NCBI RefSeq assembly: GCF_021917145.1
Contig: NC_061075.1
Location: 424,215-488,214 of the forward strand
Source of the DNA: Hypomesus transpacificus
Lineage: Eukaryota; Chordata; Actinopteri; Osmeriformes; Osmeridae
Direction of reading: 5' to 3'
DNA length: 64,000 bases
Under the pieces are notes generated by a model. The model was given only the letters and a program-made list of their open reading frames with translations. It was not told the DNA's origin and searched no databases. This document shows, one piece after another, positions 39,953-50,700 of this stretch. The stretch's first letter is position 1; each line of letters opens with the position of its first letter. The position numbers were made by a program, and so were the translations under genes.

Positions 39953-42164
39953 TCAAGATTGAGCAACCTTGAACAAGAGCTTTTGGTTGGGATTAGTTCT
40001 TCTATTTAGAGATTTCTATTTATCTGTAAATCATACAGAGGTTTCAACTACATCATATTGTACCACAGCAGACGTAACTCAGAAAGCTTCCAGACTTGTG
40101 ATAGTCTTTTTTCCGCAAAACCAAGTAGATGTTTTTTGATTCCGTTGTGTGGACAATCTCCTTGTTAGAAAATGAACCTGGGTCCAGGGGAAGTGGTGGA
40201 TGGTGGTAGTGAGAGTCCACAGCCCAACCTGCAGGAGGTGCTGTTCGTCATGGGGGGTCGCTCGCTGGATGACTCTGATGATGAAGATGAGGATGAGGAT
40301 AGAGATCCCAGACTGCTGCCCAGGAACTGTGGCTTCTACAACACCAAGACTAGTAAACCCACTCTCTGTCTCATCCATGACTGGTGCTGTTTGTTCACCA
40401 ACAGACAAGAGACCCATTGTTATTTGAAGTAGTCTCTGAGTTCTATCCATCACTAATTCATTCTCTTTCACCTCATCTCACACTTTCTCTCCCTCTTGCT
40501 GTCTCTCTATTTGATTTGCACTTTAATGTTATCTCCCTGCTATCTCTCTGCTCTCAAATCACTTATTCCTCTGTCTCTCTCTTTCTCTCTCTCTCTCCTC
40601 AGAACAGTGGCATCAGCTTGCAGACTTCCCTAACTACAACAAGTGGGGATACTCACTAGTTTCTTTGAATAATGACGTCTACGTCACAGGTGGGTTTTCT
40701 GGAGCTCTGCCTCACATCCACCCTGGAGGTAACCCCCCTCTGCCTCACATCCACCCTGGAGGTAACCCCCCTCTGCCTCACATCCACCCTGGAGGTAACC
40801 CCCCTCTGCCTCACATCCACCTTGGAGGTAACCCCCCTCTGGTAGGGTATTCTGACTGGAGGTAACCCCCCTCTTTGGTTCCCAGGGGGTTCGCGGGGCT
40901 CTCAGACTAACACGTGGTCGACCACGGAGACCTGGAGGTACACCACGAGGGAGGGCGGCTGGGCGAAGGTGGCCCCCATGCTCCGAGCCCGGACCAACCA
41001 CACCTCGGTGACGCTCAACGGAGAAATCTACGTCATCGGAGGTGAGAGGATGAACCACGTCTGAGATGTTGGGGGCTAGAAGCGTCCATGTCCTCCGTGA
41101 GCTCTGCGGATCTGTCTGGGCCCAAGCAGCTGGTGGATCGACTGTATGTGAAATGTTCATGTTTTTGTCAGTAGAAAATCCATCGTCTATCAGTTACCAG
41201 TATCTTTCCCCACCTTCTCTCTCTCCATAGGCACAACACTGAACTATGTGGAAGTTGAACATTACGACCCTTACACTGACACCTGGGGTATGACCTGCCC
41301 TGCCCTCAGATATGTGACCAACTTCACTGCCACGGCGTGTCACGGGAAGCTGTACATGATTGGCTCCTGTGCCGTGAAGTACAACGCTTTGACCATGCAG
41401 TGCTACAACCCTGTCATAGGTCTGCAGGAACAGTCGAATGCAAAACACACTCCTCTCGCATACGTACATGTCACGTATCTGTCATGTTAGCACATAGTTG
41501 TTTTTAGATTTGATGTCACTCCACATTTCACTTTGTGTCTTAACTGAGATCAAAATAAATAAGGGCTAGTTTGACCTTTGAACCTCTCTGCCCCTGCGTG
41601 CTGGTGGGTCTGTGTGTGTGTGTCTGTGTGTGTGTGTGTCTGTGTGTGTGTGTGTGACAGATGGATGGAGCGTGATCTGCTCTCCCTTCATCCCCAAGTA
41701 TCTCTCCTCTCCTCGCTCTGTCTCGGTGGACGGACTCATCTACCTGATTGCTGACAACACCAAGAAGGTGTACCTGTATGACCCTGAGGCCAACATGTGG
41801 CAGAAGGTGAGCCTCACCTTCCAGCTAGCCTCTGTCAGAGCCATCACACGTCTACAGTTATCACAACTCTACCACTGTTAACTCATTGTGTCTCGGCCTC
41901 CGCCGTCTCCCCCAGGTCCAGTTCCTGCACATGCTCCATGAGAACGGGGGCCTGGTGGTTCTGGACGGCCACCTGTATGTGACGGGGGGCCACTGGAAGG
42001 GCATGGAGGGGGACTACGGTGTGGAGGTGGAGGCCTACGACCGAGCCTCCAACTCCTGGCAGGTGGAGAGCTTCCTCCCTCGCCTCTGGTTCTACAGCGG
42101 GGTGTGTTCTGTGTTCCTGGACCCGGCACAGTGGCCAGAACCATTCCCTGTGGATGAGGAATGA
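39095..42164 (+). CDS. klhl30: Kelch-like protein 30, complete
   Basis: BTB-BACK-Kelch protein, by family a probable substrate adaptor of CUL3 ubiquitin ligases. Seven coding exons: 39095-39868, 40169-40352, 40603-40689, 40886-41041, 41231-41419, 41661-41806, 41916-42164. They sum to 1785 nt (594 aa; human KLHL30 is about 580) and all phases match. Exon 1 encodes BTB ([20 protein letters not shown]) and BACK ([20 protein letters not shown]). Exon 2 has the sheet-starting [15 protein letters not shown] and an acidic [13 protein letters not shown] stretch also seen in KLHL30. Exons 3-7 carry the Kelch repeats. The ATG sits in a near-perfect Kozak context (gtcaccATGg). The gene lies directly downstream of espnl, as in human. 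Confidence 0.95.
39878..39950 (+). repeat. (CAGA)n microsatellite
   Basis: About 17 perfect cagacagaca tetranucleotides beginning 9 bp after the donor of klhl30 exon 1 (gtcagtgagacaggcagacag). Confidence 0.95.
40603..42164 (+). CDS. klhl30: klhl30 Kelch-repeat exons
   Basis: Exons 40603-40689, 40886-41041, 41231-41419, 41661-41806 and 41916-42164 encode about five Kelch blades. Markers are [37 protein letters not shown] and DGHLYVTGG, each followed by the Tyr-Asp-Pro...Trp strand ([32 protein letters not shown]). The third and fourth blades lack the second Gly of the GG pair. Confidence 0.92.
40703..40867 (+). repeat. 33-bp repeat in klhl30 intron, 4-5 copies
   Basis: Units contain ctgcctcacatccaccctgg then aggtaacccccct, recurring every 33 bp (40711, 40744, 40777). 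Each unit has ctggaggtaac, a good 5' splice-site match. With the flanking exons the array fills the 196-bp intron. Confidence 0.92.
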
Positions 42165-42538
42165 CGGACGGAGGCTGAGGATGAAGACTGAGGGCTGAGG
42201 AAGAAGACTGAGGGCTGAGGAAGAAGACTGAGGGCTGAGGATGAAGACTGAGGGCTGAGGGGTTGGACATGTGGATGAGGGCTGTAGGAAGGACAGGGCC
42301 TCAGGGTCCTAGTGCCAGCTGCTCCTGTCTGCGCTACATGCATGCAGAGTTATTGTGAACATCATCAGGGAGTTTGTGTCCCAGAATAGCAGGTTGCTAC
42401 ATGCTCTCATATTTCGTTATTCTTTTTTGGTATTTGTGTGGAGCTCATAAGATGTGTTTATTTATACCTTCTGTAACCTGCCTCGGATGTTTTCACTTTT
42501 TTTTGTTGTGTTTGTATTTTAGGATCCCTAATGGAGTT

Positions 42539-42544
42539 AATAAA
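42539..42544 (+). terminator. klhl30: Polyadenylation signal AATAAA, klhl30
   Basis: AATAAA in gagttaataaatatttg, 375 bp after the klhl30 stop. The 3'UTR also holds a 21-bp repeat of agactgagggctgagg type at 42166-42258. Confidence 0.75.
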
Positions 42545-43305
42545 TATTTGTAGAAAATATTCTTGTTTTGAGTCGATGTATCTGAATGTGCTAATTTAAA
42601 CTATTAACAATGTTTATCACAGCGTTTTTAAGACAGTGAAACATTAAAACACACCTGCTTCAAATGAATGGGTCGTTATCCAGCAGAAGCCTGATAACGA
42701 ACCTTCATTAGAATCAGGTGTGTTGGAGCAGGGAAACCTCAGAACATGCAGGGCAGTGAACCCCGAGTACCAGAATTGAACTCCCCTGCATTTAAGCATA
42801 GGCCTACAATACTTCGAATAAGAACTTTTTGCAATACTGGACAGTGGAGATATAATGATCGTTGCCCGCTGAACGCGGTGCGTGTAAACAGGTTCTGTTC
42901 ATTAACTCGTCATTCCCCATAGAAGCGGCAAGGCAAAGTTGCTTTCCTCAAAGCAGCGCGTCTCTTCTACCATGGAAACGACCAAGCCAGCATTCTATTT
43001 CTATGGTAACGGCCCGGGAGCGTCTGGTCCCCCGGGCAACCTCTGCTGGGATTTGTTTAGCGCTCTGTTTGTCTTTACAAGTTCCTCTAAAGTTATTGTG
43101 TGCAAAGCACAACTTTGGAAATCCGTGCATTTCGTGTTTTGGTGCAGCTTAGCTATGTCACATAGCAATACAACGCGAATGCAATAAATATTCCTGCAGC
43201 TAAACAGAACATATTTTCAGAAAAAAGACTTTGATTTTTTTGGATTTGATCCAACTTCACCGCTACAAAAACAGTCGCGAAGTAGAAGGTGAAGAGCAAA
43301 GTGAA
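42545..43305 (+). promoter_or_regulatory. crocc2: klhl30-crocc2 intergenic region, presumed crocc2 promoter
   Basis: About 760 bp without recognised exons between the klhl30 poly(A) signal and the crocc2 ATG. It contains ccatggaaacgacc and ggtaacggcc (42970-43015). The related gttnccatggnaac-type X-box is bound by RFX factors at many ciliary genes, so ctaccatggaaacgac at 42967 is a candidate RFX half-match. This is inference from motif similarity only. Confidence 0.35.
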
Positions 43306-46300
43306 ATGAGTTCTCCAGGCGAGCGAGGTGCAGCGTCTCCGCGGCTCGAGGCTGTCATCCAGGTGGGTGCGAGAGGACGAACCTCTGAATTTGAACTTGA
43401 GCGTGAACATGATCCCTGGCTGGCTGTTTGACTGCTGCACGATACCTGTTAAAACATACCACGGCATACATACAAACAATTGAAAGACTAATGAATACTT
43501 ACTTTTAGTAAAATTGTGATTTAACTTGTTAAACGTAAACTTAGGATATCTGGTAAATGCCTTTCTTATTCTAAAACACCATTACTAAGGTACAAGTAGG
43601 AGAGATCTAAATCAACCAAATAAAATGTTATCTGGAGCATATAGTCATTTTACAAGCAGGGCCTCACATAACAACTGCACCTAAACCAACGGATGCTGCT
43701 GCGTGTTTAGAAGCTGGAGGAGTCTCTTCTCCAACCAGATGACGGTGTTGTGGAGAGCAGCCTGACGGGGCGAGGGGATGCCCCCACCCCCACCTGCACC
43801 TCCACGCCGGTCTCCACACGCATCCGCCAGATCATCACCCGCAACCTAGCCGAGCCTCCCACCGGTAAGACCCCCACAGAGGTCTAGGGGTTAGAGGTCA
43901 AGATCGCGGTCCAGGTCACCTAGTAGTGTAAACTAAAAAAAGTACAGTGCATGCACAACAAACTACAGATAAAGATAAAAAAGGAACTTGTTGAAAGCTA
44001 TGAACCTCCCAAACAACTGAAAATGTTGGCAAACTAAATCTGAAAAACCAAAAACATAATGTTGTAGCTTCCTGTTTCCTGTCAGATGCCAGGCTGCAGG
44101 AGGAGAACCAGGTTCTGCAGGAGGAGAACCGGGTTCTGCAGGAGGAGAACCGGGATCTGCAGGAGCAGCTGATCCAGGGCCGGGCTGAGAGAGACCACCT
44201 GCTGACCAGACAGGCTGCCCTCACAGACAGGGTAGGTCTCCAGAACACAACCTTCTGGTCGGAGGATACTGACATGTTTACGAGGCGCTTCAGGTAAGGA
44301 TCACATATGAAGCGCTTCAGGTAAGGATCACATATGAAGCGCTTCAGGATCACATAACAATGACGTCATGTGTCGGCCCACATATAGCCAAGTCTTTGTC
44401 AGACTTCACTCTCTTGATGAGGCCTAGCAGACAGTTTTTTGTTTCGAAAGGTTGAAAAAATTTAAATAAAAAAAAAAGTTCTGAAAGGTTGAAATAGGAT
44501 CCTTGCAGAGCGATCAGAGACATGCTGCGCTCGTTCACAGATGCTGCACTCGTTCACAGAGGGGAAAGACCTTTGGAGTCGAGGATAAACAAACAGCTCG
44601 TCACACGTGCTGTATTTACCTCTGGGTGAAACTCCCGGTTGGAAAAAGGGAGGAACAGACCCTTTCATGAATGACTTCATCTAAACTGGCAAAGGGAGCT
44701 GATTTATATGTTTCGTGCCATAAACCATTTTCCACTATAATGTGGATGTAGGACGATATTACTGCTCAAGTATGATGAGAGTTAGCAGACTTGTCAATTA
44801 TGTTCTGGTGGTTGTGTGTGCGTTTGTATGAATGCGCTTGTACTTGTGTGTGTGCGCTTGCATGTGTTTGTGAGTGCGCCTGCATGTATGTGCTTGTATT
44901 TGTGAGTGTGTGTATTTGTGAGTGTGTGTATTTGTGAGTGTGTGTATTTGTGTGTAAGTACGAAGTGAAGTCCATGAAGGGATTCCTTGTGGTTCATCAA
45001 GCCGGGCCAGACCCCCTGTGCTGGCTGGGGCCAACGTCTGCCTGACTGGGCCCCCCCCCCGGACTGGCCCAGACCCCCTGTGCTGGCTGGGGCCAACGTC
45101 TGCCTGACTGGGCCCCCCCCCCCGGACTGGCTGTGGTTGGGGGGAGGGGGGGACATGGAGAAGGTCAATAGCCCCTCCCCAGGGGGCTTCTGGAGAGAAG
45201 GCTCATTTTTCGAGGCGTACAAAGCAGGCGTTTGTGACAACACTGGCCTCTTTCTGGTGCTTAAGTCTAATGAACTCCCACTGCCTGCCTTGCCCCTGGA
45301 ACTGCTTTTAAAACCTGGGTTATAAATAACGCTTAATTAGCTTGGCTTATATATAGAATATTTATTTATGTGGCTGAAGTTGGGAGGGTGTGAAAAGAGG
45401 CTAAAAAAAGAGTGAGTGTTACGTTTAGTTCAACACACTGGAGTCAGGTCAACACGCTGGAGTCAGGAGGAGTCAGGTCAACATACTGGAGTCAGGTCAA
45501 CATGCTGGAGTCAGGTCAACATGCTGGAGTCAGGAGGAGTCAGGAGGAGTCAGGAGGAGTCAGGAGGAGACAGGTCAACACGCTGGAGTCAGGAGGAGTC
45601 AGGAGGAGTCAGGTCAACACGCTGGAGTCAGGAGGAGTCAGGAGGAGTCAGGAGGAGTCAGGAGGAGTCAGGAGGAGTCAGGTCAACATACTGGAGTGAG
45701 GAGGAGTCAGGATCCTTGGAGGGGAGCCCTTGTTGTGGTTGATCAGTTCCATGGGCTCCCTCCTCTCCTCAGGCATCCTGATCCTGTGAGACGCTGTTGT
45801 GATGCTAGCGTGCAGTGCTAATCAGCCTCCCCAGAACGGCACTCTGGGCCGACTAACTGTGGAGCGAACAGCTATCCTCCTGACTTAAAGCTTTTGTGGT
45901 TTGAGGCAGGGCTGGGTTTGAAGTAGCGCTCCACCTCCACCCAGACAACCACAGAGCCCCCCCCCCTCCATCCATATAACCCCAAGGTGAGAATGATCAC
46001 CATTGAACTCCATAGCAGCCTCAGCCTGTATACATACTGTAGGGGCTACACTCAGAGAGCTGTCCTCAGAACTAGACCAGCCCTTATACACACAGGCTCC
46101 CACACACACACAGGCTCCCACACACACACACACACACACACATCCCTCATGGTGTAACCCCCCTCGGTGACATCGCATAAACAGCTTTCACAATCAGTTG
46201 TATCTCTCTCAGGGGGGTGGGGTATGACAGCACGTTAGGGGTTGGACAGTGTAGGGAGGGAGGGGTGGGGGAGGGAGGGAGGGAGAGGAGGAGGAGAGAG

Positions 46301-47755
46301 GGGTTGGGCAGGGAGAGGCGGAGGAGGAGGAGGGAGGGTTGGGGGAGGGAGAGGAGGAGGAGGAGGAGGGAGGGTTGGGGGAGGGAGAGGAGGAGGGGAG
46401 GGAGAGGGGGGGGAGAGGAGGAGGAGAGAGGGGTTGGGCAGGGAGAGGCGGAGGAGGAGGAGGGAGGGAGAGGAGGAGGAGTGGGGGAGGGAGAGGAGGG
46501 GGGAGAGGTGCATATCCGCTCCAGCTGTGTTTAGGAATCTGACAGAGTGCACTCCATTAATTCCTTTTATGAAGCCTCTGGGCCCAGCTAACCCTAGCCC
46601 TACTGAGCACCACCCTGCCCAGCCAGGGAGAAAGCCCTGCTGAGCACCACCCTGTCCAGGCCAGGGAGAAAGCCCTGCTGAGCACCACCAGGCCCAGCCA
46701 GGGAGAAAGCCCTACTGAGCACCACCCTGCCCAGCCAGGGAGAAAGCCCTGCTGAGCACCACCCTGTCCAGGCCAGGGAGAAAGCCCTGCTGAGCACCAC
46801 CCTGTCCAGGCCAGGGAGAAAGCCCTGCTGAGCACCACCAGGCCCAGCCAGGGATAAAGCCCTACTGAGCACCACCATGGTTTCATTTTGGGGGCGGGAG
46901 GGCGAGGCGGCTGTTAAAGCAGTGACATGATTCCCTCACGCCAGCGCTGGAATGATCATTTAGCGGCCTGCCTTCTGATCCACACCACCGACATGGCAGC
47001 GAGGTTTGGCCCCCGCACAGCAGGCCCTGTGAGGCCCGGGGGAAAAGCTCTCTGGTTGCTGGTTGGCGGGAGAATCAAAGGACAGTTGGTTCGTGATGTT
47101 GTTTGAAATATTGATCAAATGAGACAATACGAGGAGTGGCACTAAGCATCAATATCCAGTCATCAAACACACCCTGATGAGAAACACACTTTCTGAAGGC
47201 TGGAAAAAAGTTTCTAGTATCTGAAACATGACACAGAACACTTGCAAGTGATATGAGTGAGAGAGAGAGACAGAATGAAATAGAGAAGGGGAGAAAGCAA
47301 TTGAAAGAGGCAGAGTGAAAGAGGAAAGAAAGAGAGACAAGGGAGGGAGGGAGGGAGGGAAATGTCATAGAAACCATATGGACGTATGAAGACACACCCA
47401 GGAAGTCTGCTTTTGTATAAACTGCATGTTGACCATTATTGTAAAATGGCAGTTGAGAACCTCAAAGAGCAGGATATAAAGAGAGGCTGGCCTCTGTTGT
47501 CGTTCTGTGGCGATGGGCCTCTCTTTAGAGGCCTGCTGGAAGTGAGCAGGGATGGAGGGAGTCCTGAGGCCGGTTGTAAATGGGCGGCTTGAACGACCCA
47601 CTCACCCCTGGGGCCTTACTAACCCTCCTCAACCGCCTGGGTGGGAGGAGGCTCACTCTCTCCCTCTCCCTCTCCCTCTCCCTCTCTCTATCTCTCTCTC
47701 TCTCTCTCTCCCTCTCCCTCTCCCTCTCCCTCTCCCTCTCCCTCTCCCTCTCCCT

Positions 47756-47786
<31 letters not shown>

Positions 47787-50700
47787 CCTCTCCTCTCTCT
47801 CCCTCTTCTCCCTCCTCTCTCTCCCTCTCCTCCCTCTCCTCTCTCTCCCTCTCCTCCCTCTCCCTTTCCTCTCTCTCCCTCTTCTCCTCCTCCTCTGTGC
47901 TGTGCAGGTTTTACAGGGTGTGTGTCATGGACAACAATGAGTTCAGGCTCACTGGCAACAGGGGCGATGAGGTGTAATGATGCAAGCAGAACGGGGGGGA
48001 GGTGATGATGAGGGAGAAGGGGAGAAAGGGGGAGGTGAAAGGGAGGGGACAGAAGGAAGGAGGGAGTGAAAGGGGGAGGGGAAGGAAGGACAAGGGATAC
48101 TCCTGGCTGCTCTGAGCTGTGAGGAGGAGCTGTGAGGAGGAGCTGTGAGGAGGAGCTGTGAGGAGGTGCAGAGAGGAGGAGCTGTGAGGAGGAGCTGTGA
48201 GGAGGTGCAGAGAGGAGGAGCTGTGAGGAGGAGCTGTGAGGAGGTGCAGAGAGGAGGAGCTGTGAGGAGGAGCTGTGGGGAGGAGCTGTTAGGAGGAGCT
48301 GTGAGGAGGAGCTGTGAGGAGGTGCAGAGAGGAGGAGCTGTGAGGAGGTGCAGGGAGGAGGTGCTGTGAGGAGGTGCAGAGAGGAGGAGCTGTGAGGAGG
48401 AGCTGTGAGGAGGTGCAGAGAGGAGGAGCTGTGAGGAGGTGCAGAGATGAGGAGCTGTGCTCGGGTCGTAAACCTCCTAGCAGCAGTCATGCTGGACGTT
48501 AGAAGTAGGCCGCTGCTGTAATTGGGGTAATTGTGCCAAAATACTTGAAAAAATGCAGAATCAATAGCTTCGCACTTACAGATGTTTCCAAGGGTCCTTT
48601 TAAAGCCAGCTGCTGCTGAGCCGTGTGCTTGGCCCCATCCCCCCCCTCACCCCCAAGCCTCCCCTCACCCCCAAGCCTCCCTCACCCCCAAGCCCCCCTC
48701 ACCCCCAAGCCCCCTTCAACATAAAAAACATATATATATATATATATATAATACAAAAGTCAAAACACAAACCCAGGCCCTCTTTTGTAGTTTGTAGAAG
48801 AAAAGCCCCAGAAATGGACGTTTGAAAATGTGTTAATAATGTGCTTGAAGCCCTGGCTGCAGGGTGGAACAGGGAAACCATTGTCCTCAAGGACTCTGCT
48901 GCTGGAGAGATGAATACCCAGCAGGGGGAGGGAGGGGAGGGGAGCAGAGAGGGAGGGGTAGAATTGGAGGTGAGGGAGGGGGGTAGGAGAGGGATGAGTG
49001 TGTGCTTGATATGAAGGGCTTGGGTGGTGGTTTAGGGAATTGGGGTTAGGGAAGGAGGGGATAAGGGAGGGGACAGGAGAGGAAGGAGGGGGGGAGAGGG
49101 AGAGGGAGAGGGAGGAGGGGGGGAGAGGGAGAGGGAGAGAGAGAGGGAGAAGGAGAGGGAGAGGGAGAGGGAGAGGGAGAGGGAGAGGGAGAGGGAGAGG
49201 GAGGTAAGGGGTTGTGTGAGCTTGAGAAGCTACAGGACATGTTGATTCCACATAAAGCAGACAGGTTGGACCCTGAGAGGAGAAATAGCAGTCGGTTCAA
49301 AAACACAACTAATTCAGATGCACTGAATGTAAGGGGGGTCCCCTAACCGTTATACAGGAGGGGGGGCCCTTAACTCTCCTGGAGGTCTGGGGTCCTCCCC
49401 AGCCCCCCTGATGACCCATCCCCCTCCCCCCAGCTGGAGCAGATGCTAGGTCTGCAGCCCGGAGACTCGGATCAGGAGAGCGTGACCTCACAGCACCAGC
49501 AGAGAGAGGAGCGCTCTTATAGGCTGAAGCTGCAGGCCTATCAGGAAGGCCAACAGCGGCAGGCTCAGCTGGTGCAGAGGCTGCAGACCAAGGTAACCCC
49601 ATCTGGTCACACCTCACCCTGCACACTCACACAGAGATGCCCTGGGTGAATACCTGGAGACTAAGCTGTGTATGATAGGAACACTGTAGACTAAGCAGGG
49701 ACTGTCAGTAACATCCAGTGGATGTTTGAATGGTAGAATGGCAGATGACATGTACTCTCCAGCCAGGGTGTGTTTGTTTTGATCCCCAGGTACTCCAGTA
49801 CAAGAGGCGCTGTGGTGAGCTGGAGGAACAGGTGCTGCAGAAGACCTCTGAGTCTGAGAAGATCAGGCTGTCGGTGAGTCTCCCAGTAGTCACACTCTGC
49901 ATAGCTTGGAGCTAGGTAACAGTGTGGTGTGGGTTGCTAAGTAATGGTGTGGGTTGCTAGGAAACGGTGTGGTGTGGGTAGCTAGGTAACAGTGTGGTGT
50001 GGGTTGCTAGGCAACGGTGTGGTGTGGGTTGCTAGGTAATGGTGTGGTGTGGGCTGCTAGGTAACGGTGTGGTGTGGGTTGCTAGGTAATGGTGTGGTGT
50101 GGGTAGCTAGGTAACGTTGTGGTGCGGGTTGCTAGTTGATTGTGTGGTGTGGGTAGCTAGGTGACGGTGTGGTGTGGGTAGCTAGGTGACGGTGTGGTGT
50201 GGGTAGCTAGGTGACGGTGTGGTGTGGGTAGCTAGGTGACGGTGTGGTGTGGGTAGCTAGGTGACGGTGTGGTGTGGGTAGCTAGGTGACAGTGTGGTGT
50301 GGGTAGCTAGGTGACGGTGTGGTGTGGGTAGCTAGGTGACAGTGTGGTGTGGGTTCCAGCTACAGGCCCAGCTGGACTCATTGGCCCACAGGCTCCAGAG
50401 GAGGGACCAGGACCTCAGCCAGGCGGTCCACAGCAAGCAGCTGCTGGAGGAGGAGCAGAGGAGGTGGGTGGAGAGTGGAGGGTGGAGGGTGGAGGGCTTC
50501 CCAGTGTACTAGAGGAACTAATGAAAACCATGAAATAATGCAGGAAAATATCAAACGCCAAAAACTGTGAAGCAAGCAGGGAGCCTGTGTGCGGATCAGA
50601 GCACACAGACATAAATCCAGGGAAACGAGGATGATAAGACTGTTAGACTGTTAGAACTGTTAGACTGTTAGACTGTTAGAACTTTGCTCCTGTTTGACTT

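Larger units (their letters stand above)
44232..49433 (+). other. crocc2: Large crocc2 intron (5.2 kb), repeat-dominated
   Basis: No exon recognised, and the flanking exons join in frame (ALTDR|LEQMLG, as in rootletin). It holds a 27-bp repeat at 44284-44350 containing caggtaaggatc, TG-rich arrays (44800-44960), a 60-bp duplication with C-runs (44996-45130), gagtcaggag arrays (45425-45705), purine tracts (46250-46510), a 38-bp repeat (46604-46870), CT tract (47656-47900), a gaggaggagctgtgaggagg repeat (48115-48460), (TA)n at 48730 and GA tracts (48925-49205). Confidence 0.65.
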
